Below are positions 6,665 to 14,026 of a stretch of 14,192 nt of DNA, piece after piece. This DNA comes from XYA12-FULL-58-9 sp001798605 (GTDB lineage Bacteria; Myxococcota; XYA12-FULL-58-9). Below the pieces are notes generated by a model. It was given only the letters and a program-made list of their open reading frames with translations. It had not been told where the DNA came from and did not search any database. How positions within the stretch are numbered: the stretch's first letter is position 1; each line of letters opens with the position of its first letter. Both the position numbers and the translations under genes were made by a program. Location: positions 1 to 14,192 of the forward strand of contig DAINMX010000175.1 in assembly GCA_036736205.1 (NCBI GenBank), read 5' to 3'.

Positions 6665-8551
6665 TCAGTTCGTCACTTGGACGGTAATGGTCTTCTTGCC
6701 CACTTGCGCACCGTCGACTCGTTCGACGACCAGTTCCGCAATCTCAGGGGTAGCCTTGAGAACCGCATAGTCGCGTCGGGACTCGACCTCTTGGATGATT
6801 CCGTCATTGAGGCCTGCGAGGGCCGAGATTTTTTTTGCGACGGCACCACGGCCTTTGAAACCATCCTCAAAGCCGATGTTGACGCGCAAGTGTTTCATTC
6901 TGTCGACGCTAACATCGGTGCTGGCTACGGTCGTCTCGCCAGTGTCACCAAGGTCAACGGGGTCGGAGTTGCTTGGGTTGTCAAATGCTGCGCCATTGGT
7001 TGATTCGCCTTCGGCAACGGCATCCTGGCCCTCGTTGGGGCGTCGGGGGCGCCGGCCGCGGCGACTGCGACGACGTCGGCCGCGACGGGCTGGGTCCTGA
7101 TTGTCGCTGTTGTCTGAGGCCACCTGCCGTCGGCTTTGTTCACCGTTGCCGCTGCCATTGCTGCCGCTGCTGCTGTGCCGATCGGAATCCACGGCGCGGA
7201 CGCTGAAATACGACTTGAGTAGAAATGCCACCACCTGTGCGCCATCGGTGCTGCCAATGATTTCTTCCGCCACGGATAGATGTTGGCCCACTTCGGCGAC
7301 CGACGCCTTTTCTGAAAGGTCTTTCATGATTCGCTCGCTGCGCCGTTTGAGAACGTCTTGCTCATCCGGCAGTGTCTTCTCTGTGAATGAAATATTGAAT
7401 TCGCGTTCAAGCACGCTCAATGTACCGAGGCCTCTACCATCCACCAAGCTGATGGCAGTGCCGAGCTTGCCGATTCGACCCGTACGGCCGACGCGGTGCA
7501 CATAAACTTCGCTGAACTCCGGTAGGGAGTACAAGATCACGTGGGAGAGGTCGTCGATGTCAATGCCGCGGGCGGCAACATCTGTGGCGACCATGAAACG
7601 CAGATCACCAGCTTTGATGCGCTGCATGACCCTCTCACGGTCGCGCTGCTTGAAGTTGCCGGTGAGAGCCTCGGCAACGAAACCCGATTGCGTGAGGTAT
7701 TTTGCGATCATCTCCGCCTCGTTGCGGGTGTTGCAGAAGATGATGGCGGATTCGGGTTGTTCGGTTTCGAGAATGTAGAGCAGCTGTCGGGGTTTGGGAA
7801 TATCGGGAACAACGTGAACGATGCAATTGTCGATTTCCGCGACGGTGAGAATGTCCCCTGACAGGTCCAATCGCGTCGGTTGCTTGAGAAATTCCGCAGC
7901 GGCGCGTGCGATTTGGTAGGGAAGAGTCGCCGAAAAGAGCATGGTCTGTCGCGAATCGGGCGACATGCGCAAGAGGTCGGTCACGTCATCCCAGAATCCC
8001 ATCGACAGCATTTCGTCTGCCTCATCGAGGACAACCATGCGCAAGGCGGAGAGCGAAAGGTTGCCGCGGCGGATGTGATCGAGGAGACGACCCGGGGTGC
8101 CAACGATGATGTCAACACCCACTTTGAGACCGGCGATTTGCTTGCCCATGGGTACGCCGCCATACACGGCCAACAGCTTGGTCTCCTTTCTTTTGCTCAG
8201 ATTGTACAGTTCTTCGGCCACCTGCAGAGCCAACTCGCGGGTCGGTGTCAACACGAGGGCGAGCGGGCAGCCAGGCTCGCCTGAGCCGGCGACGATCTTT
8301 TCCACGAGGGGAATGCCAAAGGCCGCGGTCTTCCCTGAGCCGGTCTTGGCCTGTACGACCAAGTCGTGGCCAGCCATTGCTGGTTCTATTACCGCAGTCT
8401 GCACCGCGGTCGGTTTGTCGTAACCGAGCTCGCTGAGTGCTTCGCGGATTTCGATGGCTATGGGGAACAGAGCAAAGCTCTGCTCAGCCGTTTCATCATC
8501 TGCGGGGGGAGGAGCAACCTCACCCGCCGCTGCAGCGGTTACGTCAGACAT
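6665..8551 (-). CDS. DEAD-box ATP-dependent RNA helicase with DbpA-type C-terminal domain
   Basis: This 628-aa protein unwinds or remodels RNA using ATP, with likely roles in ribosome assembly, mRNA decay or cold adaptation (DeaD/CsdA-like). All helicase motifs are visible: Q motif (F26 to Q51), AKTGSGKT (68-75), PTREL (103-107), GTPGR (151-155), DEAD (176-179), SAT (207-209), ATDVAARGID (322-331) and HRVGRTGR (352-359). After the helicase core come a Ser/Asn-rich stretch and a strongly basic segment (RRGRRRRSRRGRRPRRP, around 485-505), probably an RNA-binding tail, and then residues about 555-628, which fit the DbpA RNA-binding (RRM-like) fold. The ATG at 8551 has AAGG six bases upstream. 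It is the first gene of a unit with the 219-aa gene and cysS. Whether it is deaD, csdA or dbpA proper cannot be decided here. Confidence 0.95.
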   Translation of the reverse strand: MSDVTAAAAGEVAPPPADDETAEQSFALFPIAIEIREALSELGYDKPTAVQTAVIEPAMAGHDLVVQAKTGSGKTAAFGIPLVEKIVAGSGEPGCPLALVLTPTRELALQVAEELYNLSKRKETKLLAVYGGVPMGKQIAGLKVGVDIIVGTPGRLLDHIRRGNLSLSALRMVVLDEADEMLSMGFWDDVTDLLRMSPDSRQTMLFSATLPYQIARAAAEFLKQPTRLDLSGDILTVAEIDNCIVHVVPDIPKPRQLLYILETEQPESAIIFCNTRNEAEMIAKYLTQSGFVAEALTGNFKQRDRERVMQRIKAGDLRFMVATDVAARGIDIDDLSHVILYSLPEFSEVYVHRVGRTGRIGKLGTAISLVDGRGLGTLSVLEREFNISFTEKTLPDEQDVLKRRSERIMKDLSEKASVAEVGQHLSVAEEIIGSTDGAQVVAFLLKSYFSVRAVDSDRHSSSGSNGSGNGEQSRRQVASDNSDNQDPARRGRRRRSRRGRRPRRPNEGQDAVAEGESTNGAAFDNPSNSDPVDLGDTGETTVASTDVSVDRMKHLRVNIGFEDGFKGRGAVAKKISALAGLNDGIIQEVESRRDYAVLKATPEIAELVVERVDGAQVGKKTITVQVTN

Positions 8552-8673
8552 GGAGGACCTTCTTCGCGCCTCTCGAGATGGTGTCTCTGGCGCGATTCCA
8601 AAAACTGCAGTGCTTCTCCGTTGCCTCCACCGGGCCGCTTTTCCAGCGACAATCTTCCGGGAGGCGCGGTCGC

Positions 8674-8702
8674 ACTATGGCGCACCACGTCAGGGTGGTC
8701 AA
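8674..8702 (-). promoter_or_regulatory. Sigma70-type promoter for the helicase/cysS unit
   Basis: Reading the minus strand, TTGACC (8702-8697) is followed after exactly 17 bases by CATAGT (8679-8674). These match 5/6 and 4/6 of the consensus. Transcription would start near 8667, giving a leader of about 115 nt before the ATG at 8551. Confidence 0.55.
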
Positions 8703-8830
8703 TGAAAATCGGGTAGTCGCGGCGGTTTCGAGGGCGCTGTGCTGCCTGCCGACGGTGAAGTCGTCGAGGTTGCCGAACCCTCACCGAATTGGCAGGGATG
8801 TTCAACGCAAGAACCCTCGGCTGTTCTGGC

Positions 8831-8858
8831 TGGACTCTCACCCTTGCCCTGGTATTCT
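8831..8858 (+). promoter_or_regulatory. Putative extended -10 promoter for the propeller lipoprotein
   Basis: TGGTATTCT (8850-8858) has the form of an extended -10 element. TGGACT (8831-8836) sits 16 bases upstream as a partial -35. The start of transcription would be about 28 bases before the ATG at 8893. Confidence 0.3.
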
Positions 8859-8892
8859 CCACAGAACACACAACGCTTGCATTGAGTTGAAC

Positions 8893-11235
8893 ATGAGACG
8901 GTCGATTTGGGTTGCAACCTCCATGGCATTGTTGGCGGTTACGTCGCTTCGCGGTTGCGATTGTAGCGACGACCCTTTCAAACCGGCAGATCCGTGGCTT
9001 TGTGAAGACCGAGGTGGACCTCCCACTGCGGAGGATCAGGCGTGTGGCAAGGACGAGCGTTTTGCCAAGGGTGAGTGCATCCCGGCTCGCTGTGATGCAG
9101 GCGACCCGGTGCCTGGCTGTTGTCCGGGCATGGTCTGTTTGGGCAGCGGCGAGTGTGTTGTTCCCCAATCCCGCATCACCGTCTGCCCTGACACGCCCTG
9201 CCGACAAGGGGAGTCGTGTTGCTTGCGCCCTCAGATAAACGCCGAACAGAAGACCTGCGGTTTTCTCCCGGTGAGTCCGGGGGAGTTGTGCGCGGACGGC
9301 TGCCCCCCTCCCGCGGCTGACGGTTTGTGTGCGGATAGCACAAGACCATCGGCAGTTTCTGGAGAGTGCCCGCTCGGCGGACAGCCGTTTAACGGCCGCT
9401 GTTTCAGCAGCGACGTTCCTCCATGTTGTGAGCCCGACGCCTCGGGGGAATGCAGGATGTGCGGTCCCAGCCAGGTTTGCAATATTGACACCAATCGATG
9501 TGAGGTACCGCCAGAGAACTTGCCGAACACGGACCATGGCTGCGACCTTCAATGCGGGGATGCGGAGATCCTCGTCTATTCCGATCCTGATTGGATGCTG
9601 TGGGAGAGGTGTTGCGCTGTCACGTGTGAGTGTCGCACGTTACCACCCTTACGACCGGGACCATGGGGCAGGTTCTCCGACATCGCCCTCGGTGACGACA
9701 CTGTTTTTGTTTCTGGCTATGACAGCAAGTACGGCGACTTGGTCATGGGTCTTCACGGCAGAGCCTCGGGCCAACTGCAAACTCTCGATTATGTTGACGG
9801 GGTGCCCACTGACGGGCCTGTGGTGGGAGATCCCACGGGTCCTCGTGCCGGACGTAATGGTGAGGGTCCCAACGTTGGTACCTACACTTCGGTTGCCTTG
9901 TACCAGGATGCGCCTCGGATCGCCTACTATGACGTGGACAACGCTGACCTCAAGTTCGCACTTTATGATCCTGTGGAAGAAGTCTGGTCTGTCGGGCTCA
10001 TTGATGATGGCAGGGACATCGCCGGTCTCGACACGGGCGACGTAGGTCGCTTCACCTCCCTGGTTGTCGACAGTTCGGGCATCGCCCATGTTGCCTATTA
10101 CGCCCATCGAGTGTGGGTGAATGGCGAACTGGTCACCGGTCCCATGTACGCCCGCTCCTTGGTCAGCTCACCCGTTGGTTATGATGATTGGGAAAGGGTT
10201 CCCATCGAGCGCGTGCGGTCGTGCAACGGCGAATGCGGCCCCCAAGAGGTTTGCGTGCTCGACGGCGGCGTCCCTGGCTGCGTATCGCCACGCGATGACT
10301 GCGCCAGTACATGCGCATGCGGTGAGTCATGCGTCGATGTGGGTGGGTCGACGTGTCGAGTTGCAGCGCCTCTGCGATTGTCTGAGCCTTGCGATGGCGT
10401 GTGTCCAACCACCGACTACATGTGTGTGGCGGATGCCGCCGAAGGCAATGTCTGCCGCCTGGCGCGTGATGGGCATTGTGCACCCCCATGCCCTCAGGGC
10501 GAAGAATGTCCGCCCGAATGTCCTGTCGGGGAAGTCTGTGTGGATGATACTGCAGACAATGCCGAGTGTCGGTATCACACGCCGTTTTCGACAATAGGGG
10601 GAGTGCCCGAAGGCGTCGGCTTGTTCACTTCGTTGGTCCTGTATCAAGACAAGGTAACGGTGGCGTACTACGACAGCATGCAGAAGCAGCTGCGGGGAGC
10701 GACCGCCAATTTCAATGTCAATCACGCCGCAACCGATTTCCATACGGTATCGATGCCAGTGGGTTGTGGATTTGGTGCCGACAGTGGACAAGCGGCATCC
10801 ATGGCCGTCGCTCCCAGTGGCGATCGTTTTGCCATTGCCTATCAGGGTGGAGCGGGCGACAGTCTCTACGTGTACACCGGTGCAGAGTTCACTGGGGGGA
10901 CGGTGAGGCTCGTCGACAATGGACTCCGATCCACACGATACGACCTCGTTGGTGCCAATGCATCCGTTGGCTTCGGCAGCAGCAGTGATGACATCTACAT
11001 TGCCTATCAAGACCAAACAGAGAATGACCTCCTTCTTGCCTACACCCATGACGGATCGAATTGGTTTATCGAGCCCCAGCTTACCGACGGCGCGTTTGGC
11101 AGTTTTGCGAGTATGGTCATCGATCCTGCGAGTAACACAGCGTGGCTCTCGAGCTACGTGCGTGAACGGGACCAACGGGATCTCGATTTGAGTCGTCTAC
11201 TCGTCATTCTCGTTGACCTTTCGGGGCTCCCTTGA
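8893..11235 (+). CDS. Cys-rich lipoprotein with predicted seven-bladed beta-propeller
   Basis: The ATG at 8893 gives a 780-aa protein with a signal peptide (MRR then hydrophobic) ending LRGC at C22, which is an acceptable but imperfect lipobox; so it is probably a surface or periplasmic lipoprotein. Residues 22-250 contain about 32 cysteines in short modules (GCCPGMVC, GESCC, PPCCEPDASGEC, CGPSQVC). From about 259 to the end I count seven repeats, each beginning with a G-x-[FY]-[TA]-S-like strand followed by an IAYYD-like strand and often a DLxxA strand, starting near residues 259, 329, 385, 576, 632, 687 and 736. This reads as a seven-bladed propeller. Between blades 3 and 4, residues 444-559 form an insert with 19 cysteines. 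Family and ligand are not recognised; a binding or adhesion role is an inference. The next gene starts three bases after its stop. Confidence 0.85.
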   Translation: MRRSIWVATSMALLAVTSLRGCDCSDDPFKPADPWLCEDRGGPPTAEDQACGKDERFAKGECIPARCDAGDPVPGCCPGMVCLGSGECVVPQSRITVCPDTPCRQGESCCLRPQINAEQKTCGFLPVSPGELCADGCPPPAADGLCADSTRPSAVSGECPLGGQPFNGRCFSSDVPPCCEPDASGECRMCGPSQVCNIDTNRCEVPPENLPNTDHGCDLQCGDAEILVYSDPDWMLWERCCAVTCECRTLPPLRPGPWGRFSDIALGDDTVFVSGYDSKYGDLVMGLHGRASGQLQTLDYVDGVPTDGPVVGDPTGPRAGRNGEGPNVGTYTSVALYQDAPRIAYYDVDNADLKFALYDPVEEVWSVGLIDDGRDIAGLDTGDVGRFTSLVVDSSGIAHVAYYAHRVWVNGELVTGPMYARSLVSSPVGYDDWERVPIERVRSCNGECGPQEVCVLDGGVPGCVSPRDDCASTCACGESCVDVGGSTCRVAAPLRLSEPCDGVCPTTDYMCVADAAEGNVCRLARDGHCAPPCPQGEECPPECPVGEVCVDDTADNAECRYHTPFSTIGGVPEGVGLFTSLVLYQDKVTVAYYDSMQKQLRGATANFNVNHAATDFHTVSMPVGCGFGADSGQAASMAVAPSGDRFAIAYQGGAGDSLYVYTGAEFTGGTVRLVDNGLRSTRYDLVGANASVGFGSSSDDIYIAYQDQTENDLLLAYTHDGSNWFIEPQLTDGAFGSFASMVIDPASNTAWLSSYVRERDQRDLDLSRLLVILVDLSGLP

Positions 11236-11238
11236 TCC

Positions 11239-11637
11239 ATGAGTGACATCGGCAAAGGACCTCTTCCCCCGTCCCCTCGCACCAACCGGGATGGTCGACA
11301 GGGTGGAGGTGCCTCTGGGGGCGGTGGAGGGGGCACAAAGAAGGGCAAGGACAAGAACGAGACCGCAGCCCACGCACGGGAGATCCGCGAGATTGCCAGG
11401 GGCCGCGACATCGTCGAAAAAATGGCGGCGATGGAAAAGCGCCCAGCAGCATTCGATCGCAAGGAACTCATGGTGGTGCGCTCATGGATGGACAAACGCC
11501 CCCTCGAGCCGAAAACGGCGGCAACGGCGATGATCGACTTTCCCCGCATGTGGAGCACCAAACGTGGTCGCTATTGTAAGTTCCGGGCCCCAGGTGCGGG
11601 CGTGTACGGCCTATTGCGGGCCCGCCCAACTTTCTGA
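11239..11637 (+). CDS. Small basic Gly-rich protein of unknown function
   Basis: I do not recognise this 132-aa protein. Its ATG lies three bases after the stop of the propeller lipoprotein, so the two are almost certainly translated from one mRNA by coupling. There is no signal peptide. Residues 1-35 are low complexity and rich in Pro and Gly (SGGGGGG). Residues about 34-72 are highly charged and probably helical (KKGKDKNETAAHAREIREI and onward). The C-terminal part (VVRSWMDKRPLEPK, then FPRMWSTKRGRYCKF) is more conventional and could be a small folded domain. The gene ends nine bases from convergent murB, and its stop codon lies within a perfect CTGACGTCAG palindrome. The longest overlapping frame on the opposite strand is less plausible because it has no signal, coupling or organised composition. 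Confidence 0.6.
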   Translation: MSDIGKGPLPPSPRTNRDGRQGGGASGGGGGGTKKGKDKNETAAHAREIREIARGRDIVEKMAAMEKRPAAFDRKELMVVRSWMDKRPLEPKTAATAMIDFPRMWSTKRGRYCKFRAPGAGVYGLLRARPTF

Positions 11638-11646
11638 CGTCAGGGT

Positions 11647-12723
11647 TCACTCATAGAAGACGGGTGCATCGAAGCCGACGAAAACGGGCTCTGGCTCGAG
11701 TACGATGTCCGTCGCTTCGGCAACGCGGCTTCGAATCCTCTGTGCGAATGCAATGACGTCTTTGGCCGTGGCGTTGTCGCGATTGACGATGGCCAAGGTG
11801 TGATGATCAGAGAGTCCTACCCTCCCGTGGGACTCCCCACGGGTGAAACCGCAGTGTTCAATCAACCAGGCTGCAGAAAGTTTCACGTGGCCATGGCCCG
11901 CGGGTTGTTGCGGCATCTTGTCGTCCGCGAAGATGCGGGCAATGTCGTTGGCGCGGAGCGCGCTGACGACGGGGTTGACGAAAAAGGATCCGACGCTTTT
12001 GCTGTTGCGGTCGTCGGCATCCAGAAGCATTGACTTGTTGTGCCGCACTTCGAGCACAGCCTGGCGGGTGGCGGCCACGTCCGCCTGCCTGTCGCCGAGT
12101 ATGCGCAGCAAATCGTGGTGACTGACGACGGAGGTGGACTCCCGCTCGAGCCGTAGCTCCACCTTGGTGATCACCCAACCATCGCGCCCTGATTGTTTGA
12201 AGACGCTGGTTCGATAGCCAAGTCCACAGTCTGTTGCAGCTATTCGCCGGCTCTTGCCCGTGGCCCGCTCGATAGCATGGACGGCGTCGAGGGTGGTCTT
12301 GAGCTGTTGGCCGTAGGCACCGATGTTCTGTACTGGCGCGGCACCTACGCGCCCTGGGATGCCGCTGAGACATTCGATGCCAGTCCAGCCTTCGTTCACA
12401 CAACACTCAACGAGCGTGTCCCAGCTGACGCCAGCGTCGGCAATGACGCGGGCTTTGGTCTCGTCTGTGTCACACTCGACCGACTGATTGTTCATGCGGA
12501 CCACCAAGCCGTCAAAACCCGTATCCGCGACGACGACGTTGGTTCCGTCACCCAGGACAAGGATGGGCAGGTCCATCTTGGTCGCCCATGTCAATGCATT
12601 GGTCAGGCGTACGGTGTTGTCGATGTCAACGACGTAGCGGGCAGGGCCACCTATGCCGAGTGACGTCAGATCGGCAAGGGGAACGTTCTCTAGCAAGGTT
12701 GCTTCAAGTTGCACGATTGTCAC
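11647..12723 (-). CDS. murB: UDP-N-acetylenolpyruvoylglucosamine reductase (MurB)
   Basis: MurB is the cytoplasmic FAD enzyme that uses NADPH to reduce UDP-GlcNAc-enolpyruvate to UDP-MurNAc, the second committed step of peptidoglycan synthesis. The 358-aa protein fits the E. coli-like type. The FAD-binding region shows LGDGTN (57-62) and GIECLSGIPGRVGAAPVQN (115-133) with NIGAYGQ after it. Catalytic positions by family alignment are R171 in GYRTSVFK, S246 in SVGSFFVNP and E345 in LEPEPVFVG. AAWLIEHCGF and GLSDHHTLAIVNR are also typical. The GTG at 12723 has no clear Shine-Dalgarno site; a second GTG three codons in (12714) is an alternative. It stands outside any cell-wall cluster and is 43 bases downstream of the HD-like gene. 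Confidence 0.96.
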   Translation of the reverse strand: MTIVQLEATLLENVPLADLTSLGIGGPARYVVDIDNTVRLTNALTWATKMDLPILVLGDGTNVVVADTGFDGLVVRMNNQSVECDTDETKARVIADAGVSWDTLVECCVNEGWTGIECLSGIPGRVGAAPVQNIGAYGQQLKTTLDAVHAIERATGKSRRIAATDCGLGYRTSVFKQSGRDGWVITKVELRLERESTSVVSHHDLLRILGDRQADVAATRQAVLEVRHNKSMLLDADDRNSKSVGSFFVNPVVSALRANDIARIFADDKMPQQPAGHGHVKLSAAWLIEHCGFTRGESHGRVGLSDHHTLAIVNRDNATAKDVIAFAQRIRSRVAEATDIVLEPEPVFVGFDAPVFYE

Positions 12724-12766
12724 GTACCAGAGAGCAGTGTCGCGAGGGAATAGGGCAGATGTGTTT

Positions 12767-13306
12767 TCAGTTGCAATCCTTGTTTAGCTCGACGAGCAAC
12801 TGCCGCAGTAGATCCCGTCGTGGTTGGCAATCGGCTTGTGCCCGTGGCGTGTATACCCGTCGGTTCAAGGCCTTCTTCGCCATTCTTTCGCAATCCGCAA
12901 GTGACATTCCGGCGCTCGCGCCACTGGCGAAGTGGCGGCACAGTCCCAATAGCCCCAGCTGAGTATAGGTGTCCGCATCGACGATGAGCTTCTCTTCATC
13001 GGTTGCAGGTTTGTCCGGCATTCGCTCGAGGGCGCGTATGAGCTCGCGGGTGGAAAGGGGTGTCCAACCCTGTTCAGCCAGAGCCGCCTCCACTGAGCTG
13101 CGGGTCGATGTGGGAGCGCGAACTTCGGCGCGCAATGTGAATGTGAACGCGAGGGTTGCGAGCAGATCCCGATCGATCTCGCCGTCCAGATCGTTGGCCC
13201 ACCGCAGTGCGAGCTTGAGCAGGCGTTCTGCCTGGTCCCAACGTTTTCCAGCGTCGAGCTTGGCGTGAAGTGGGGCAAGAACCGCCTTCAAACCAGAGAG
13301 ATTCAT
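12767..13306 (-). CDS. Unknown protein, possible degenerate HD-domain hydrolase
   Basis: This 179-aa soluble protein has no signal or membrane segment. Residues about 100-150 (EEKLIVDADTYTQLGLLGLC, followed by RHFASG) resemble the C-terminal half of HD-superfamily hydrolases of the YpgQ/YedJ type, where a DAD motif precedes a helix with G..GI.R.F. The N-terminal half follows the same helical rhythm (RWDQAERLLKLALRWANDL, then LLATLAF), but the positions that normally carry the metal-binding H...HD appear as R22/W23/D24 and F54-T57, and the later conserved histidine appears as M96. If the relationship is right the protein is probably not a phosphohydrolase. The alignment is from memory and could be wrong. 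It lies 64 bases downstream of the lipoprotein gene and 43 upstream of murB, likely in one transcript; no strong ribosome-binding site is seen before the ATG at 13306. Confidence 0.6.
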   Translation of the reverse strand: MNLSGLKAVLAPLHAKLDAGKRWDQAERLLKLALRWANDLDGEIDRDLLATLAFTFTLRAEVRAPTSTRSSVEAALAEQGWTPLSTRELIRALERMPDKPATDEEKLIVDADTYTQLGLLGLCRHFASGASAGMSLADCERMAKKALNRRVYTPRAQADCQPRRDLLRQLLVELNKDCN

Positions 13307-13370
13307 TGTGGTACCGTGACTGGTTGTTCTGGCTGATCTGGCACGTCAACCGCTCATCACATCGGGCCGC

Positions 13371-13862
13371 TCAGTGAATCGACGCTATCCAGCTATCCTG
13401 CGCGGGAAGGTCAAAAGCGCTGGCCGTTGTGTGCAATGGGACCGTTAGCGGGACAGTGACCGGACATTCGCCGCCCCCCGAACGTGCGAGACCGATACTC
13501 TCGATGACGGCGGCAAAGCATGCGGGAGCCTGGCCGACGATTGGAGCGAGGTCGGATCCCAATAACAAGACCGACTCTGGCCGGCCGGCGGGCGTGGCCA
13601 CAAATGCGAGGACATAGTCGCGGGTCGCTTGCACAACACTGACATCGGCGAGTTGGGCGCAGATGTCGAAATGCTGACTTTGTTCACGCACAGCCAGGGC
13701 CAAATCAGTTGGATTGGTGTTGCATGCGGAAATGACGGGAGGTGTGGCCGCGGCCGTCGGGACCACCGCGCGAGCGCACCCCGTCGCTACGATCAACCAA
13801 CCTAGGGCAACGACGACACCAAGCCAAACGTGGTTGGGCATTGGATTGCGATTCAACTTCAT
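13371..13862 (-). CDS. Lipoprotein with AgmX/TonB-like C-terminal region
   Basis: The ATG at 13862 is preceded by GGAGG five bases upstream and begins a 163-aa lipoprotein: a basic n-region (MKLNRN), a hydrophobic stretch and the lipobox VATGC with C29. A longer open frame upstream (to 13988) lacks these features. The mature part (about 45-145) contains a pattern reminiscent of AgmX/PglI and other TonB-like C-terminal domains: a strand with YVLAFVATPAGRPESVLLLG, then a helix starting near CFAAVIESIG and a final strand with a Gly-rich turn and CPVTVPLTVPL. That similarity is inferred from pattern only. The product probably sits in the periplasm anchored to a membrane. It is the first of a probable three-gene minus-strand transcript with the HD-like gene and murB, and is divergent from the partial gene at the right edge. 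Confidence 0.75.
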   Translation of the reverse strand: MKLNRNPMPNHVWLGVVVALGWLIVATGCARAVVPTAAATPPVISACNTNPTDLALAVREQSQHFDICAQLADVSVVQATRDYVLAFVATPAGRPESVLLLGSDLAPIVGQAPACFAAVIESIGLARSGGGECPVTVPLTVPLHTTASAFDLPAQDSWIASIH

Positions 13863-13919
13863 GGGTTCCTCCGATTGTTCACGCAGGCACCGGTCGCGCA
13901 ACCTGTGCCTTCTTGCACC

Positions 13920-13948
13920 GTTATGATCCGGATTCTCAAAATAGGCAA
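13920..13948 (-). promoter_or_regulatory. Putative sigma70-type promoter for the lipoprotein/murB unit
   Basis: On the minus strand TTGCCT (13948-13943) is followed after 17 bases by CATAAC (13925-13920), each 4/6 to the consensus. The leader to the ATG at 13862 would be about 50 nt and contains the GGAGG site. Confidence 0.4.
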
Positions 13949-13972
13949 AAAACGCGCGAAAACTCATGTCCA

Positions 13973-13990
13973 GCATGTCCAGCGACATGC
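13973..13990. promoter_or_regulatory. Inverted repeat in the divergent intergenic region
   Basis: GCATGTC and GACATGC form a perfect 7-bp inverted repeat around CAGC. The left arm overlaps a 9-base direct repeat (ATGTCCAGC at 13966-13974 and 13975-13983). It lies between two divergent genes and could be an operator; there is no T-run to make it a terminator. Confidence 0.3.
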
Positions 13991-14026
13991 CTGGTTTTCT
14001 CTCGGGCTTTGTGGTTCGTTGGGGGC

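Larger units (their letters stand above)
8552..8892. other. Divergent intergenic region with promoters for both flanking genes
   Basis: This 341-base stretch separates the divergent helicase and propeller-lipoprotein genes. It holds a good minus-strand promoter (8674-8702), a leader of about 115 nt for the helicase, and a weaker plus-strand extended -10 (8850-8858). An open plus-strand frame continuous with the lipoprotein crosses the region and even overlaps the helicase start, but it lacks a signal peptide or any recognisable domain and I do not treat it as coding. No RNA gene was seen here. Confidence 0.6.

Noticed and set aside
8437..8892. N-terminal extension of the propeller lipoprotein frame by 152 codons
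   Set aside because: It would overlap the helicase gene and its promoter, and it would bury the signal peptide that starts at 8893. No domain is visible in the extension.
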